DNA of 64,000 bases from Pseudomonas triticifolii (GCF_014358015.1 NZ_JACONV010000004.1:124001-188000), one strand, 5' to 3'. Positions 35,432-45,818 are shown, counted from the stretch's first letter. Notes: generated from the letters alone by a model not told the origin. Numbers and translations: made by a program.

Positions 35432-36318
35432 GTGTGTTGCTCCAGCAATTGAAGGCCTACCCAATAACGTGCGAACTGATAGGCACAGCGACCATTTCGA
35501 TTACCGCGTCCCGTCGCCCAGCGGATCGCGGCCTTGTCCAGTTGCTCATCGCGCTGCCAGCTCAGGCCGGATTTCAGCGCCAGTTGAGTGATCCAGTGCT
35601 CGACCACGTTCAGGTAATGGTCCTGCGTGAAGGGATAGAACGACAACCACAGGCCGAAACGGTCGGACAAGGCAATCTTGTCTTCCACCGCCTCGCTCGG
35701 GTGCAGCTCGCCGTCGACCTGCTGCCAGTTGGCATTGTCGCTCTCCTTTTCGGGCACCAGGTGGCGGCGATTGGACGTGGCATACAGCAATACGTTGTCC
35801 GGTGCCTGTTCAAGCGAGCCATCGAGCACGCTCTTGAGCACCCGGTAATCACCTTCGCCCGACTCGAACGACAGGTCATCGCAGAACAGCACGAAGCGCT
35901 GCGGCGATTTCTGTAATTGCTCCACAAGACGCGGCAGGTCGCCGAGGTGGTCACGTTCAATTTCAATCAGGCGCAGACCCGCCTGCGCATATTCGGCCAG
36001 CAGCGCACGAATCAGAGAAGACTTGCCGGTGCCACGCGACCCCCAGAGCAAAGCATGGTTGGCGGGCAGCCCGTCGATGAACTGACGGGTATTACGGCCT
36101 AGCTGTTCACGCTGCAGATCCACGCCAATCAGGTCGGACAGGCGCATGTCCAGGCTGACCTCCAGCGGCATGAGATAACCACTGCGCCCTTCGCGCACCC
36201 AGCGGGCGGCCAGCGCCTGCGTCCAGTCCACAGGCTCGCGAAGCGCAGGCAACAGTGGCTCAAGCCGCGCCAGCACGGCGTCAGCACGCTCAAGAAAAGC
36301 ATTCAACCGAGAATCCAC
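35428..36318 (-). CDS. DUF815 AAA+-type ATP-binding protein
   Basis: 296 residues. Walker A LLWGSRGTGKSSLIRALLAE lies near residue 85-105, Walker B QRFVLFCDDLSFESG follows, and VLLYATSNRRHLVPEKESDN is the sensor-1 region; this is the DUF815 pattern. Role unknown. The start is GTG 36318 after GAGGAGAAACC. Its stop overlaps the msrC start by four bases, so they form an operon divergent from the sagS-like gene. Confidence 0.9.
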   Translation of the reverse strand: MDSRLNAFLERADAVLARLEPLLPALREPVDWTQALAARWVREGRSGYLMPLEVSLDMRLSDLIGVDLQREQLGRNTRQFIDGLPANHALLWGSRGTGKSSLIRALLAEYAQAGLRLIEIERDHLGDLPRLVEQLQKSPQRFVLFCDDLSFESGEGDYRVLKSVLDGSLEQAPDNVLLYATSNRRHLVPEKESDNANWQQVDGELHPSEAVEDKIALSDRFGLWLSFYPFTQDHYLNVVEHWITQLALKSGLSWQRDEQLDKAAIRWATGRGNRNGRCAYQFARYWVGLQLLEQHT

Positions 36319-36407
36319 GGTTTCTCCTCATATTTAACTGATTATCCAGCAGGCCCGATCAGCTATGCTTGCCCGGCACCGGGCACCAGAAGTGGCAGTA
36401 AGTAATC

Positions 36408-38771
36408 ATGGATATATCGCTCCCCAACAGGCTTTCATTCAAGCAGGCACGCCTGGCCGTATTGATAGGCTTTGCATTGGGAACCCTGCTCAGCCTGTTT
36501 CAGATTGCGATCGATTATGCCAGCGAAGACGCCTCTATCGATCGGGAAATCAACTCGCTGCTGGAAATCATCCAGAATCCCTCCTCGCGCATCGCCTATA
36601 ACATCGACTCCGAGCTGGCTCAGGAACTTACGCTGGGTTTGCTGCGTTCGCCTGCCGTGGTCAGCGCGCGGCTGACCGATAACAACAACATGGTGCTGTC
36701 CAGTGTCGAGCGACCTTTGGCCCGTGGACGCTATCGGGTGCTGAGTGACTGGCTGTTTGGAGAAAGCCGCCAGTTTCAGGAAGCCCTGCGCCTGGATCAC
36801 CTGCCCGACGAGACCATCGGCACGCTGTATCTGACCGTCGACACCTTCACCTTCGGCAGCCATTTTCTGCAACGTGCCGAGATCACGCTGCTCAACGGTT
36901 TTGTTCGCAGTCTGGCGCTGGCCGCCATTTTGACCATTCTGTTTTACGCAACGCTGACCAAACCCCTGGTGGGCGTGATCCGCAGCCTGAGCGTTCACGA
37001 CCCGCGCAGCCCGGTGCGTTCGCGCATCGTTTGCCCGCCCGACCATGAACACGATGAAATCGGGGTGCTGGTCGAGACATTCAACCGCCAGATCGAAACC
37101 ACGAGCAACGAACTCGCCAGACGCCGCGAGGCGGAAAATCGCCTGACTGATCACCTCAACGAACTGGAAGACATCGTTGCGGCGCGCACCAACGAGCTGC
37201 GCACCAGCAATATCCGGCTGCGCCAGTCCAACGAGGAGTTGCAGGTAGCGCGCAGCACGGCGCTTGAAATGGCTCACGCGCGCTCGGCCTTTCTAGCCAA
37301 CATGAGCCATGAAATACGCACGCCGCTCAACGGCCTGCTAGGCATGCTGGCGCTTTCACTGGACAGTCCGCTGAACGCAGAGCAACGCCAGCAACTGATG
37401 ATTGCTCACGACTCGGGCAAGGTGCTGGTCGAGCTGCTCAACGATATTCTCGACATGTCTAAATTCAACGCGGGGCACCTGGAGATCGAACTCATTCCGT
37501 TCGACCTCGGACTGCTGGTGGAAGACACGGCGAACCTGCTGTCACAGAACGCGGCCCCCAACGTTGAACTGACCTGCCTGATTGCCAAGGACTTTCCGGC
37601 AATGGTCATTGGCGATCCTACCCGCGTGAGGCAGATTGTCAGCAACCTGCTCTCCAATGCACTCAAGTTCACGCGAGTCGGACGTGTGGATGTGCGCCTG
37701 AACCACTGGCTGGACGCCAAGACGCAGCAAAGCCGGGTCAGCATACAGGTACGCGACACCGGCATCGGCATCGCCCGGGAGGCCCAGGCAAAAATCCTGC
37801 AGCCGTTCGCTCAGGCAGAAGCCGCCATCACCCGACAGTTCGGGGGCACAGGGCTGGGGCTGGCGCTGACCCACAGCCTGTGTGAAGCCATGAGCGGCAC
37901 GCTGAGCATCGAATCGCAATCCGGCGTCGGCAGCCTGTTTTGTGCCGAGCTGCCGCTGCCGGTGCACCTGGATGCAATAACCCCTGAGCCCATCGGGGGG
38001 CGGGTGACGGTTTTCAGTTCCGCAGACAGCGGCCTGGTGGAATTGCTTGAAAACCTGTTACCGGCCTGGGGTGTAGACCTTGAGCGTCGCAGTGTTGACG
38101 AGCGCACACGCGCGCTCAAGCTCGATACACGCCCGGATCTGGTGATCACCGACTGCCCCGAATGCCTGTTTGCGATTCGCCCGGTCACCACGGCGCCCAT
38201 TCTGCTCGTCACCGCCTACGGAAACTTCATGCCAGGCGAGCAAGTCGTTGCCTTGGCACCCTTGCAGCAACAGGCAAGGCCGCTGGCTCGCAACGCGCTC
38301 TATCACACGCTGAGCCGGGTCCTGAACCCGGAACAAATCAGCAACAGCGATACGCCGACGCAGGAGCTGACCACCCAACGCCCGGCACGCATCCTGCTGG
38401 TGGAAGACAACCCGGTCAACCAACTGGTCGCCAAGGGTATTCTTGCCAGACTGGGCTGCGACGTAGTGGTCAGCAGCCATGGCGCAGAGGCGCTTGAACA
38501 ATTGGAGCACAGCAACTTTGATCTGGTGCTGATGGATTGCAACATGCCCGTCATGAATGGCTACGAGGCCAGCCGACAAATTCGCAGCAGCGGTCGCTGG
38601 CCCAACCTGCCCATCGTGGCGCTGACCGCCAACGCCATGCCAGACGAGCGCGAGCGCTGCAAGGCAGCGGGAATGAGCGATTATCTGGCCAAGCCCTTCA
38701 GACGGGCCGAGTTGATCAGCATTCTGGACCAGTGGATTCCGATCGGCGAACAAGCCGATCAGAAGGTTTAG
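36408..38771 (+). CDS. sagS: Hybrid sensor histidine kinase, SagS-like
   Basis: 787 residues. N-terminal TM helix (about 12-33), a periplasmic sensor to about 165, second TM ([17 protein letters not shown]), HAMP-like linker and coiled coil (about 200-285), HisKA with His301 ([20 protein letters not shown]), and HATPase with [16 protein letters not shown] degenerate pseudo-receiver occupies about 525-610, and a true receiver about 663-780 has Asp710 ([15 protein letters not shown]). Length, architecture and the neighbours gpx, msrB, alaA and htpX match my memory of the PAO1 SagS (PA2824) locus, a surface-attachment and biofilm switch acting through phosphorelay. Its stop overlaps the convergent gpx stop by four bases. 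Confidence 0.8.
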   Translation: MDISLPNRLSFKQARLAVLIGFALGTLLSLFQIAIDYASEDASIDREINSLLEIIQNPSSRIAYNIDSELAQELTLGLLRSPAVVSARLTDNNNMVLSSVERPLARGRYRVLSDWLFGESRQFQEALRLDHLPDETIGTLYLTVDTFTFGSHFLQRAEITLLNGFVRSLALAAILTILFYATLTKPLVGVIRSLSVHDPRSPVRSRIVCPPDHEHDEIGVLVETFNRQIETTSNELARRREAENRLTDHLNELEDIVAARTNELRTSNIRLRQSNEELQVARSTALEMAHARSAFLANMSHEIRTPLNGLLGMLALSLDSPLNAEQRQQLMIAHDSGKVLVELLNDILDMSKFNAGHLEIELIPFDLGLLVEDTANLLSQNAAPNVELTCLIAKDFPAMVIGDPTRVRQIVSNLLSNALKFTRVGRVDVRLNHWLDAKTQQSRVSIQVRDTGIGIAREAQAKILQPFAQAEAAITRQFGGTGLGLALTHSLCEAMSGTLSIESQSGVGSLFCAELPLPVHLDAITPEPIGGRVTVFSSADSGLVELLENLLPAWGVDLERRSVDERTRALKLDTRPDLVITDCPECLFAIRPVTTAPILLVTAYGNFMPGEQVVALAPLQQQARPLARNALYHTLSRVLNPEQISNSDTPTQELTTQRPARILLVEDNPVNQLVAKGILARLGCDVVVSSHGAEALEQLEHSNFDLVLMDCNMPVMNGYEASRQIRSSGRWPNLPIVALTANAMPDERERCKAAGMSDYLAKPFRRAELISILDQWIPIGEQADQKV

Positions 38772-39253
38772 CGCAGCAATGCTTCGATCTCACCGGTCAG
38801 CTCTTCAGGCTTGGTGAGCGGCGCGAAGCGCTTGACCAGCTTGCCGTCCCTGCCGATCAGGAATTTGGTGAAATTCCACTTGATCCGCTCCGACCCCAAT
38901 AAGCCCGGCGCCTGTTTCTTGAGCTGCACGAACAACGGGTGAGCCTGATCGCCATTGACGTCGATCTTCTTGAACAGCGGAAAACTGACGCCGTAATTGA
39001 GTTCGCAGAACCCGGAAATCGCACCCTCATCCCCAGGCTCCTGCTTGCCGAACTGGTTGCAGGGAAAGCCGAGCACCACCAGCCCGCGGTCCTTGTAGTC
39101 CTGCCAGAGCTTTTCCAGCCCCTTGTACTGCGGCGTGAAACCGCATTTGCTGGCGGTATTGACCACCAGAACAGCCTTGCCAGCGTAGTCAGCGAGGGTT
39201 TTCTGCTCACCTTTAAGGGTGGTGCACGGGATGCTCAGCAGGTTTTCGCTCAT
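38768..39253 (-). CDS. Glutathione peroxidase family thiol peroxidase
   Basis: 161 residues. Peroxidatic Cys37 in NTASKCGFTPQYKGLEKLWQ, with VVLGFPCNQFGKQEPG holding the Gln and resolving-type Cys, and IKWNFTKFLIGRDGKLVKRF holding Trp/Asn of the catalytic tetrad. Like most bacterial members it probably uses thioredoxin rather than glutathione. In PAO1 an OspR regulator gene lies beside it; no such gene is found here. Confidence 0.93.
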   Translation of the reverse strand: MSENLLSIPCTTLKGEQKTLADYAGKAVLVVNTASKCGFTPQYKGLEKLWQDYKDRGLVVLGFPCNQFGKQEPGDEGAISGFCELNYGVSFPLFKKIDVNGDQAHPLFVQLKKQAPGLLGSERIKWNFTKFLIGRDGKLVKRFAPLTKPEELTGEIEALLR

Positions 39254-39385
39254 GACAGTCAGTGCCTCAGGCTAATAGGGGTCGCGCAATGACCCGTGAC
39301 GTTAGCGCGCAATCGAGCGGCATGCACTTCAATTACCCGCGCTGATAAAGCGTGATAAGCGCAGTGGCCGCTCAGCAAACGGTCG

Positions 39386-39781
39386 CTATTGGCGCGGCAC
39401 CAGGTCCAGACACACCGAGTTGATGCAATAACGCAGACCGGTCGGCGGTGGACCGTCCGGGAATACATGACCCAGATGCGCGTCGCATTTGGCGCAAACC
39501 ACTTCGGTGCGGATCATGCCATGGCTGATATCGCGCACTTCCACCACCGCGCTACCTTCGAGAGGTGCGTAGAAGCTGGGCCAGCCGCAGCCGGAGTCGA
39601 ATTTGGTCTCGGAATCAAACAGTGCTTCGCCACAGCACACGCAATGATAGACGCCAGCGGTCTTGGTATCGTTGTACTTGCCACTGAAAGGACGTTCGGT
39701 GGCTTTCAGGCGACAGACGTTGTACTGCTCAGGGTCAAGCATCTCGCGCCACTCTTCGAGCGTTTTCTCCAACTTGTCCAC
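39386..39781 (-). CDS. msrB: Peptide-methionine (R)-S-oxide reductase
   Basis: 131 residues. Zinc-binding CxxC pairs are seen in [12 protein letters not shown] and [18 protein letters not shown]; catalytic Cys lies in [12 protein letters not shown], with the conserved [11 protein letters not shown]. The start is GTG 39781 after GGGAGG at seven bases; the longer frame upstream lacks homology. Leftward, 132 bp upstream of gpx on the same strand, so possible co-expression under oxidative stress. Confidence 0.94.
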   Translation of the reverse strand: MDKLEKTLEEWREMLDPEQYNVCRLKATERPFSGKYNDTKTAGVYHCVCCGEALFDSETKFDSGCGWPSFYAPLEGSAVVEVRDISHGMIRTEVVCAKCDAHLGHVFPDGPPPTGLRYCINSVCLDLVPRQ

Positions 39782-39972
39782 AGGTACACCTCCCATTCGG
39801 AAAAAGCCTGATCTGTGTCTTTTCCGCAGATCAGGTGGCACGTATGATTGCGCCAGGTCAGACGTCAGTCTGGCACCCGCGTTTGTCGCGCACAAATTCA
39901 TTTCATCGTGCCTCGTGCAGCGACCTTCAATTGCAAGTCAGCAAAAGCTCGTCCATTTTCGGGATCATCACC

Positions 39973-41184
39973 ATGCAGTTCAGCAAATCGAACAAGCTCG
40001 CTAACGTCTGCTATGACATTCGCGGGCCAGTGCTCAAGCACGCCAAACGCCTGGAAGAGGAAGGTCATCGTATCCTCAAGCTGAATATCGGCAACCCGGC
40101 ACCGTTTGGTTTCGAGGCGCCGGATGAAATTCTGCAGGACGTCATCCGCAACCTGCCGACCGCCCAGGGCTACAGCGACTCCAAAGGCCTGTTCAGCGCC
40201 CGCAAGGCCGTGATGCAGTACTACCAGCAGAAGCAGGTCGAAGGTGTCGGCATCGAAGACATCTACCTGGGCAACGGCGTGTCCGAGCTGATCGTGATGT
40301 CGATGCAGGCGCTGCTCAACAATGGCGACGAAGTGCTGGTGCCTGCGCCGGACTACCCCCTCTGGACCGCCGCAGTGGCGTTGTCCGGCGGTAATCCGGT
40401 GCATTACCTGTGCGACGAACAGGCCAACTGGTGGCCGGACCTGGCCGACATCAAGGCCAAGATCACCCCGAACACCAAGGCCATGGTGATCATCAATCCG
40501 AACAACCCGACGGGCGCGGTGTACTCGAAGGAAGTGCTGCTGGGCATGCTGGAACTCGCTCGACAGCACAACCTGGTGGTGTTCTCCGACGAGATCTACG
40601 ACAAGATTCTCTACGACGATGCCGTGCACATCTGTACCGCCTCACTGGCGCCGGACCTGCTGTGCCTGACCTTCAACGGTCTGTCCAAATCGTACCGTGT
40701 CGCAGGCTTCCGCTCCGGCTGGATCGCCATCTCGGGGCCAAAACACAATGCGCAGAGCTATATCGAAGGTATCGACATTCTGGCGAACATGCGCCTGTGC
40801 GCCAACGTACCTAGCCAGCACGCCATCCAGACCGCGCTGGGCGGCTACCAGAGCATCAATGACCTGATCCTGCCGCCAGGCCGCCTGCTGGAGCAGCGCA
40901 ACCGTACTTGGGAGCTGCTCAACGACATTCCAGGCGTGAGCTGCGTCAAACCCATGGGGGCGCTGTACGCCTTCCCGCGTATTGATCCGAAAATCTGCCC
41001 GATCCACAACGACGAAAAGTTCGTGCTGGACCTGCTGCTGTCGGAAAAACTGCTGGTGGTACAAGGCACGGCGTTCAACTGGCCCTGGCCTGACCACTTC
41101 CGCGTGGTCACCCTGCCGCGCGTCGATGAACTGGAGCAGGCCATTGGCCGCATCGGCAACTTCATGAAGAGTTATCGCCAATGA
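39973..41184 (+). CDS. alaA: PLP-dependent aminotransferase, AlaA-type
   Basis: 403-residue fold-type I aminotransferase that makes alanine from pyruvate and glutamate. SNKLANVCYDIRGPVLKHAK begins the AlaA N-terminus; KLNIGNPAPFGF, INPNNPTGAVYSKEVL and the PLP-lysine motif LTFNGLSKSYRVAGFRSGWI are clear. ATG 39973 fits AlaA; the upstream frame overlaps the msrB promoter region. Divergent from msrB. Confidence 0.93.
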   Translation: MQFSKSNKLANVCYDIRGPVLKHAKRLEEEGHRILKLNIGNPAPFGFEAPDEILQDVIRNLPTAQGYSDSKGLFSARKAVMQYYQQKQVEGVGIEDIYLGNGVSELIVMSMQALLNNGDEVLVPAPDYPLWTAAVALSGGNPVHYLCDEQANWWPDLADIKAKITPNTKAMVIINPNNPTGAVYSKEVLLGMLELARQHNLVVFSDEIYDKILYDDAVHICTASLAPDLLCLTFNGLSKSYRVAGFRSGWIAISGPKHNAQSYIEGIDILANMRLCANVPSQHAIQTALGGYQSINDLILPPGRLLEQRNRTWELLNDIPGVSCVKPMGALYAFPRIDPKICPIHNDEKFVLDLLLSEKLLVVQGTAFNWPWPDHFRVVTLPRVDELEQAIGRIGNFMKSYRQ

Positions 41185-41449
41185 GCCATCAGTCAATGTG
41201 ATGCGCTGCCCCCTGCCCCGACCCGTTCGGGGCATTTTATTTCTGCCCTTCACTCAGCGGCCTTCAATCCGGATATTGCGACGTATGAGGTCCAGCGCCA
41301 TGGCTCAGCCGCCGTTCAGGTTCTCGGGATTACCATCGAATCTGACAAGAGGACACAGTTTGAAATAGTCCCTCGGTTGAATAGCGACGGGCATCACCTT
41401 ATATACCCGGCATCAAGTTACATTTTGTCCTGAGGAGAACGTTTCGACC

Positions 41450-42337
41450 ATGATGCGCATTTTGCTGTTTTTGGCCACTAACCTTGCGGTCGTGCTGATT
41501 GCCAGCATCACCCTGAGCCTTTTTGGCTTCAATGGGTTCATGGCGGCCAACGGGGTTGATCTGAACCTCAATCAGCTGCTGGTCTTCTGCGCCGTGTTCG
41601 GTTTCGCCGGCTCGCTGTTTTCGCTGTTCATCTCCAAATGGATGGCGAAAATGAGCACCGGCACTCAGATCATCACCCAGCCGCGCACCCGCCATGAGCA
41701 ATGGTTGCTGCAGACCGTGGAACAACTGTCACGCGACGCAGGCATCAAGATGCCGGAAGTCGGTATCTTCCCGGCCTATGAAGCCAACGCGTTCGCCACG
41801 GGCTGGAACAAGAACGACGCGCTCGTTGCCGTCAGCCAGGGCTTGCTGGAGCGCTTCTCGCCCGATGAGGTCAAGGCGGTCCTGGCCCACGAGATCGGTC
41901 ACGTGTCCAACGGCGACATGGTGACGCTGGCGCTGGTACAAGGCGTGGTGAACACCTTCGTGATGTTCTTCGCCCGTATCATCGGTAACTTCGTCGACAA
42001 GGTGATCTTCAAGACCGAAAACGGTCAGGGTATCGCCTACTACATCACGACGATCTTCGCCGAGCTGGTACTGGGCTTCCTGGCCAGCGCCATCGTGATG
42101 TGGTTCTCGCGCAAACGTGAGTTCCGCGCCGACGATGCCGGTGCTCGTCTGGCGGGCACGCAGGCCATGATCAGTGCCTTGCAGCGCCTGCGCTCCGAGC
42201 AGGGCGTGCCGGTGAAAATGCCTGACAGCCTGACGGCGTTCGGTATCAACGCCAGCCTCAAGCACGGCATCGCCGGCCTGTTCATGAGCCACCCGCCGCT
42301 GGAAACCCGCATCGAGGCCCTGCGCCGCCGCGGTTGA
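41450..42337 (+). CDS. htpX: Membrane zinc metalloprotease HtpX
   Basis: 295-residue M48 protease in the inner membrane that helps remove damaged membrane proteins. Two N-terminal TM segments ([40 protein letters not shown]) are followed by the zinc motif [14 protein letters not shown], then two further TM segments and the third ligand region [16 protein letters not shown] 41450 follows GAGGAG; a second ATG is adjacent. In E. coli it belongs to the Cpx regulon. Whether the CpxR encoded here controls it was not shown by an evident site. Confidence 0.95.
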   Translation: MMRILLFLATNLAVVLIASITLSLFGFNGFMAANGVDLNLNQLLVFCAVFGFAGSLFSLFISKWMAKMSTGTQIITQPRTRHEQWLLQTVEQLSRDAGIKMPEVGIFPAYEANAFATGWNKNDALVAVSQGLLERFSPDEVKAVLAHEIGHVSNGDMVTLALVQGVVNTFVMFFARIIGNFVDKVIFKTENGQGIAYYITTIFAELVLGFLASAIVMWFSRKREFRADDAGARLAGTQAMISALQRLRSEQGVPVKMPDSLTAFGINASLKHGIAGLFMSHPPLETRIEALRRRG

Positions 42338-42354
42338 TTGATCTGGCAGCGACA

Positions 42355-42382
42355 AAAAAGGGCGACGTGAGTCGCCCTTTTT
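42355..42382 (+). terminator. htpX terminator
   Basis: Perfect 12-bp stem AAAAAGGGCGAC / GTCGCCCTTTTT with a GTGA loop, 17 bases after the stop. Confidence 0.9.
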
Positions 42383-42498
42383 CTATTCCGGCAACCGACA
42401 CAACGCTGCTCACAGTGAGCGCCTTCCACAGCAAGGTGTCTGCTGCGAGATTGTGTCGTATCAGAAACACAGGTGGGTTCACGCAAATGCTCGCATGA

Positions 42499-43167
42499 TC
42501 ATCTGTCAGCCAAAGCTTTTCGCTCCAGCCAGTAAACACACTCATCCAGTCGCCTCACCCCGGCCTTGAGCGCCCTGGGACTGCTGTGCAGCGCATCGTG
42601 CACAGCGACCTTCCTCATCTTCCAGCCAGCAGACACAATCGCTTGCAGCCACGTCTCAGGAACGGAGAATGGTGGGCCTTCGAGTTCAGACTGATCATAG
42701 TCCAGCGTGATCAATAATCCGCGGCACACTGAAGGCATCAGTTGCTCAAGCTGTCGGACATAACGCTCACGCATGTCAGAAGGCAGCGCGATCATCGCAG
42801 CCCGATCATAAAAAGCCGCACACCGGCCAATCGCCTCCGATGTCAGCGCAAAGAAATCACCACACCATATCTCGATACCCGGAGCGCAGTAGACGCTGAA
42901 ACCACCACACTGCCTCACCTGCGGCGGCTGGCGTCCGACAAAATAGCCTTCGACTGCCGTCTGCGACAGCTCAACGCCGACCACGTAAAAACCCTGCTCA
43001 ATCAGCCAGCTCATGTCCTGACTCTTGCCACAGAGCGGCACCAGCACGCGTGCGCCCTGCTCCAGCGCCAGTTCGGGCCAGAATGTGCGCAGGTCCTCAT
43101 TCACCTCAGCCTGATGAAACCCGATCTGCCCCGTCGACCAGCGCTGCTGCCAAAACTCCGCGTCCAT
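42499..43167 (-). CDS. tpm: Thiopurine S-methyltransferase
   Basis: 222-residue SAM-dependent methyltransferase of the TPMT class. FWQQRWSTGQIGFHQAEVNE begins the family pattern; VLVPLCGKSQDMSWLIEQGF is SAM motif I; GVELSQTAVEGYF, IEIWCGDFFALT and AFYDRAAMIALP follow. In P. syringae the enzyme methylates tellurite and selenite and can give tellurite resistance. ATG 43167 stands behind CAGGAGG. Divergent from the LigB-type gene. Confidence 0.93.
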   Translation of the reverse strand: MDAEFWQQRWSTGQIGFHQAEVNEDLRTFWPELALEQGARVLVPLCGKSQDMSWLIEQGFYVVGVELSQTAVEGYFVGRQPPQVRQCGGFSVYCAPGIEIWCGDFFALTSEAIGRCAAFYDRAAMIALPSDMRERYVRQLEQLMPSVCRGLLITLDYDQSELEGPPFSVPETWLQAIVSAGWKMRKVAVHDALHSSPRALKAGVRRLDECVYWLERKALADR

Positions 43168-43274
43168 GAACCCTCCTGAAAATCCGATCAAACTGCATCA
43201 AAACTTATATTAGATTTAGATCATTGCAATGACTGAAGATGAGGCCATTATTATTTTTTGCACATGGAGCTCAA

Positions 43275-44042
43275 ATGTTCCCCAGCCTGTTTATCTCCCA
43301 CGGCTCACCGATGCTGGCCCTGGAGCCCGGCGAGAGCGGTCCTGCGCTGGAGCGTCTCGCCACCTCAATACCCCGACCGCGCGCTATCGTAATGGTATCG
43401 GCTCATTGGGAAAGCCACGAACTGCTCGTGAACGGCAATCCCCAACCGGAAACCTGGCATGACTTCGGTGGTTTTCCTGCAGAGCTGTTCGCCATACAGT
43501 ATCCCGCACACGGTCTGCCTGAACTGACGCGGGAAGTGGTCGACCTGCTGGCCGTCCATGACCTGCCCGCACGCATCGACAGCAGGCGACCGTTCGACCA
43601 TGGCGTCTGGGTGCCGCTGTCGTTGATGTACCCACAAGCCGATATTCCCGTGGTACAGGTTTCCCTGCCCAGCAGGCAAGGCCCCGAATTGCAGACGCGC
43701 GTCGGCAAGGCGCTTGCCAGCCTGCGCGATCAAGGCGTGCTGATCATCGGTTCCGGCAGCATCACGCACAACCTGGGCGAACTGAACTGGCACGCAGGCC
43801 CTGAAAGCATCGAACCCTGGGCCAAGGCCTTTCGCGACTGGATGATCGAGAGGCTCGCCAGCGATGACGAGGAAGCCCTGCACCGCTATCGCAGCCTTGC
43901 CCCTCACGCAGTGCGTGCCCATCCGAGCGACGAGCACCTGTTGCCGCTGTACTTCGCCAGAGGTGCAGGCGGGAAGTTCAGCATTGCGCACCAGGGCTTC
44001 ACCATGGGCGCGCTGGGCATGGACATCTACCGATTCGGCTGA
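43275..44042 (+). CDS. LigB-type aromatic ring-opening dioxygenase (YgiD/DODA-like)
   Basis: 255 residues. Metal-binding His residues occur in MFPSLFISHGSPMLALEPGE, VSAHWESHEL, RRPFDHGVWVPLSLMYP and SGSITHNLGEL; this fits class III extradiol dioxygenases of the 4,5-DOPA type. Natural substrate in pseudomonads is unknown. ATG 43275 follows GGAG; a start at 43239 is less likely. It shares a bidirectional terminator with deaD. Confidence 0.87.
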   Translation: MFPSLFISHGSPMLALEPGESGPALERLATSIPRPRAIVMVSAHWESHELLVNGNPQPETWHDFGGFPAELFAIQYPAHGLPELTREVVDLLAVHDLPARIDSRRPFDHGVWVPLSLMYPQADIPVVQVSLPSRQGPELQTRVGKALASLRDQGVLIIGSGSITHNLGELNWHAGPESIEPWAKAFRDWMIERLASDDEEALHRYRSLAPHAVRAHPSDEHLLPLYFARGAGGKFSIAHQGFTMGALGMDIYRFG

Positions 44043-44063
44043 CGCCTGAGAAATCCGAAGCAA

Positions 44064-44094
44064 AAAAAATCCCCGAACCAGTCGGGGATTTTTT
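44064..44094. terminator. Bidirectional terminator between the LigB-type gene and deaD
   Basis: 13-bp stem from AAAAAATCCCCGA and TCGGGGATTTTTT around ACCAG. A-runs and T-runs on both sides serve both converging genes. Confidence 0.9.
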
Positions 44095-44119
44095 ATTGGA
44101 CGATCAGCTCAGGCGCGGA

Positions 44120-45784
44120 TCAATCCTCGCGATAGCGACGCAGCTTCAGCTGCTTACCGGCAACGCGGGTGTCCTTGAGCTTGGTCAGCAGACGCTCAAG
44201 ACCATCTTCCGGCAGTTCGACCAGGCTGAAGCTGTCACGGACCTGAATACGGCCGATGGCTTCGCGGGCCAGGCCACCTTCGTTGAGGATGGCACCCAGC
44301 AGGTTCTTGGCAGCGATACCATCACGAGCACCCAGCGCGGTACGGCAACGAGCACGGCCTTCAGCCAATGGAACCGGCGCACGACGCTCACGCTCTGGAC
44401 GGTCACCGCTGCGCTCCGGACGATCGCCACGCGGGGCATTGTTCGGAACCAGTGGGCGCTCACGCTCGATGGCAGCCAGAGTCAGGGCCTGACCATTGGT
44501 CGCCTTGCGCAGCAGAGCGGCAGCCAGTGCACGCGGCGTGCAACCGATGTCGGCGGTCAGACGATCCAGCAGATCACCATGGGTCGACTCAGCGTCGGCA
44601 ACCAGTGGCGACAGGCTGTTGGTCAGTTTCTTGATACGGGCATCCAGCACAGCCTGGGCATCCGGCAGGCGGACTTCCGCAACCTTCTGACCAGTCACAC
44701 GCTCGATAACCTGCAGCATGCGACGCTCACGCGGCGTAACCAGCAACAGCGCACGGCCTTCGCGACCTGCACGGCCGGTACGGCCGATACGGTGAACGTA
44801 GGACTCTGGATCGTAAGGCATGTCCACGTTGAACACGTGAGTGATACGCGGAACGTCAAGACCACGAGCAGCAACGTCGGTCGCTACCACGATGTCCAGA
44901 CGGCCATCCTTGAGGGATTCGATGACGCGCTCACGCTGGTTCTGGGCGATGTCGCCGTTCAGTGCAGCAGCCTTGTAGCCTTTGGCTTCCAGTGCACTTG
45001 CCAGGTCAAGGGTCGCCTGCTTGGTGCGGACGAACATGATCAGGGCGTCGAAGTCTTCGACTTCCAGCAGGCTCAGAACAGCCGAGGTCTTCTGGTCAGC
45101 GTGAACAAGCAGGTGAGCCTGCTCGATCGCGGTAACGGTCTGGGTCTTGGTCTGGATCTTGACGTGCTTCGGATCGCGCAGGTGGCGTTCGGCGATGGCA
45201 CGGATCGACTGTGGCAGTGTGGCCGAGAACAGAACGGTCTGGCGGGTCTCAGGCATAGCCTTGAAGATCACTTCCAGGTCGTCCATGAAGCCCAGCTTCA
45301 GCATTTCGTCCGCTTCGTCGAGAACCAGGTGGTTCACGGTCGCCAGGACTTTTTCGTCACGGCGAAGGTGATCGCACAGACGGCCCGGGGTGGCGACGAC
45401 GATTTGTGCGCCGTTGCGGATGGCCTTGAGCTGAGGGCCCATAGGCGCGCCGCCGTAGACCGCTACAACGGTCACGCCCGGCATTTGTTTTGCGTAGGTC
45501 TCGAACGCGGTGGCAACTTGAAGTGCCAACTCGCGGGTCGGGGCCAGGATCAGTGCTTGCGGCTCGCGCTTGCTCGGGTCGATGCGATGCAGGATAGGCA
45601 GTGCGAACGCGGCGGTTTTACCCGTACCGGTTTGTGCCTGACCAATCATGTCGTGACCGGCGAGAATGATCGGGATCGATTGCTGCTGAATGGCCGAAGG
45701 CTCTTCGTAGCCAGTGGCGACGACAGCTGCAACGATATTGGGATGAAGTTCGAGAGCGGCGAAGCCGCCGATTTCCTGGGTCAT
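44120..45784 (-). CDS. deaD: DEAD-box RNA helicase, DeaD/CsdA-type
   Basis: 554 residues. Q motif (YEEPSAIQQQSIP), Walker A AQTGTGKTAAFALP, PTRELA, TPGRL, DEAD box VLDEADEMLKLGF, SAT (VLFSATLP), and the second RecA domain with VATDVAARGLDVPRITHV and YVHRIGRTGRAGREG. The C-terminal part (about 430-554) has an Arg/Glu-rich linker (RPERSGDRPERERRAPVPLA) and a DbpA-like RNA-binding fold. It assists 50S assembly and mRNA decay in the cold. ATG 45784 follows AGAGG at eight bases; an in-frame ATG at 45817 lies in the other arm of a hairpin described separately. Confidence 0.93.
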   Translation of the reverse strand: MTQEIGGFAALELHPNIVAAVVATGYEEPSAIQQQSIPIILAGHDMIGQAQTGTGKTAAFALPILHRIDPSKREPQALILAPTRELALQVATAFETYAKQMPGVTVVAVYGGAPMGPQLKAIRNGAQIVVATPGRLCDHLRRDEKVLATVNHLVLDEADEMLKLGFMDDLEVIFKAMPETRQTVLFSATLPQSIRAIAERHLRDPKHVKIQTKTQTVTAIEQAHLLVHADQKTSAVLSLLEVEDFDALIMFVRTKQATLDLASALEAKGYKAAALNGDIAQNQRERVIESLKDGRLDIVVATDVAARGLDVPRITHVFNVDMPYDPESYVHRIGRTGRAGREGRALLLVTPRERRMLQVIERVTGQKVAEVRLPDAQAVLDARIKKLTNSLSPLVADAESTHGDLLDRLTADIGCTPRALAAALLRKATNGQALTLAAIERERPLVPNNAPRGDRPERSGDRPERERRAPVPLAEGRARCRTALGARDGIAAKNLLGAILNEGGLAREAIGRIQVRDSFSLVELPEDGLERLLTKLKDTRVAGKQLKLRRYRED

Positions 45785-45818
45785 GGGTCTGCCTCTAGTG
45801 CATCCGCAAAGACCCATG
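45782..45818 (-). promoter_or_regulatory. Hairpin enclosing the deaD ribosome-binding site and start codon
   Basis: CATGGGTCT (45782-45790) and AGACCCATG (45810-45818) are a perfect 9-bp inverted repeat with a 19-base loop. In the message the ATG start lies within the 3' arm, pairing with an upstream CAT, while the Shine-Dalgarno AGAGG is in the loop. This geometry should restrict initiation unless the stem is opened. Confidence 0.6.

Noticed and set aside
34949..35464. Longer start of msrC at 35464
   Set aside because: It would overlap the upstream ATPase coding sequence further and lacks a site; ATG 35431 gives the familiar ATGA coupling.
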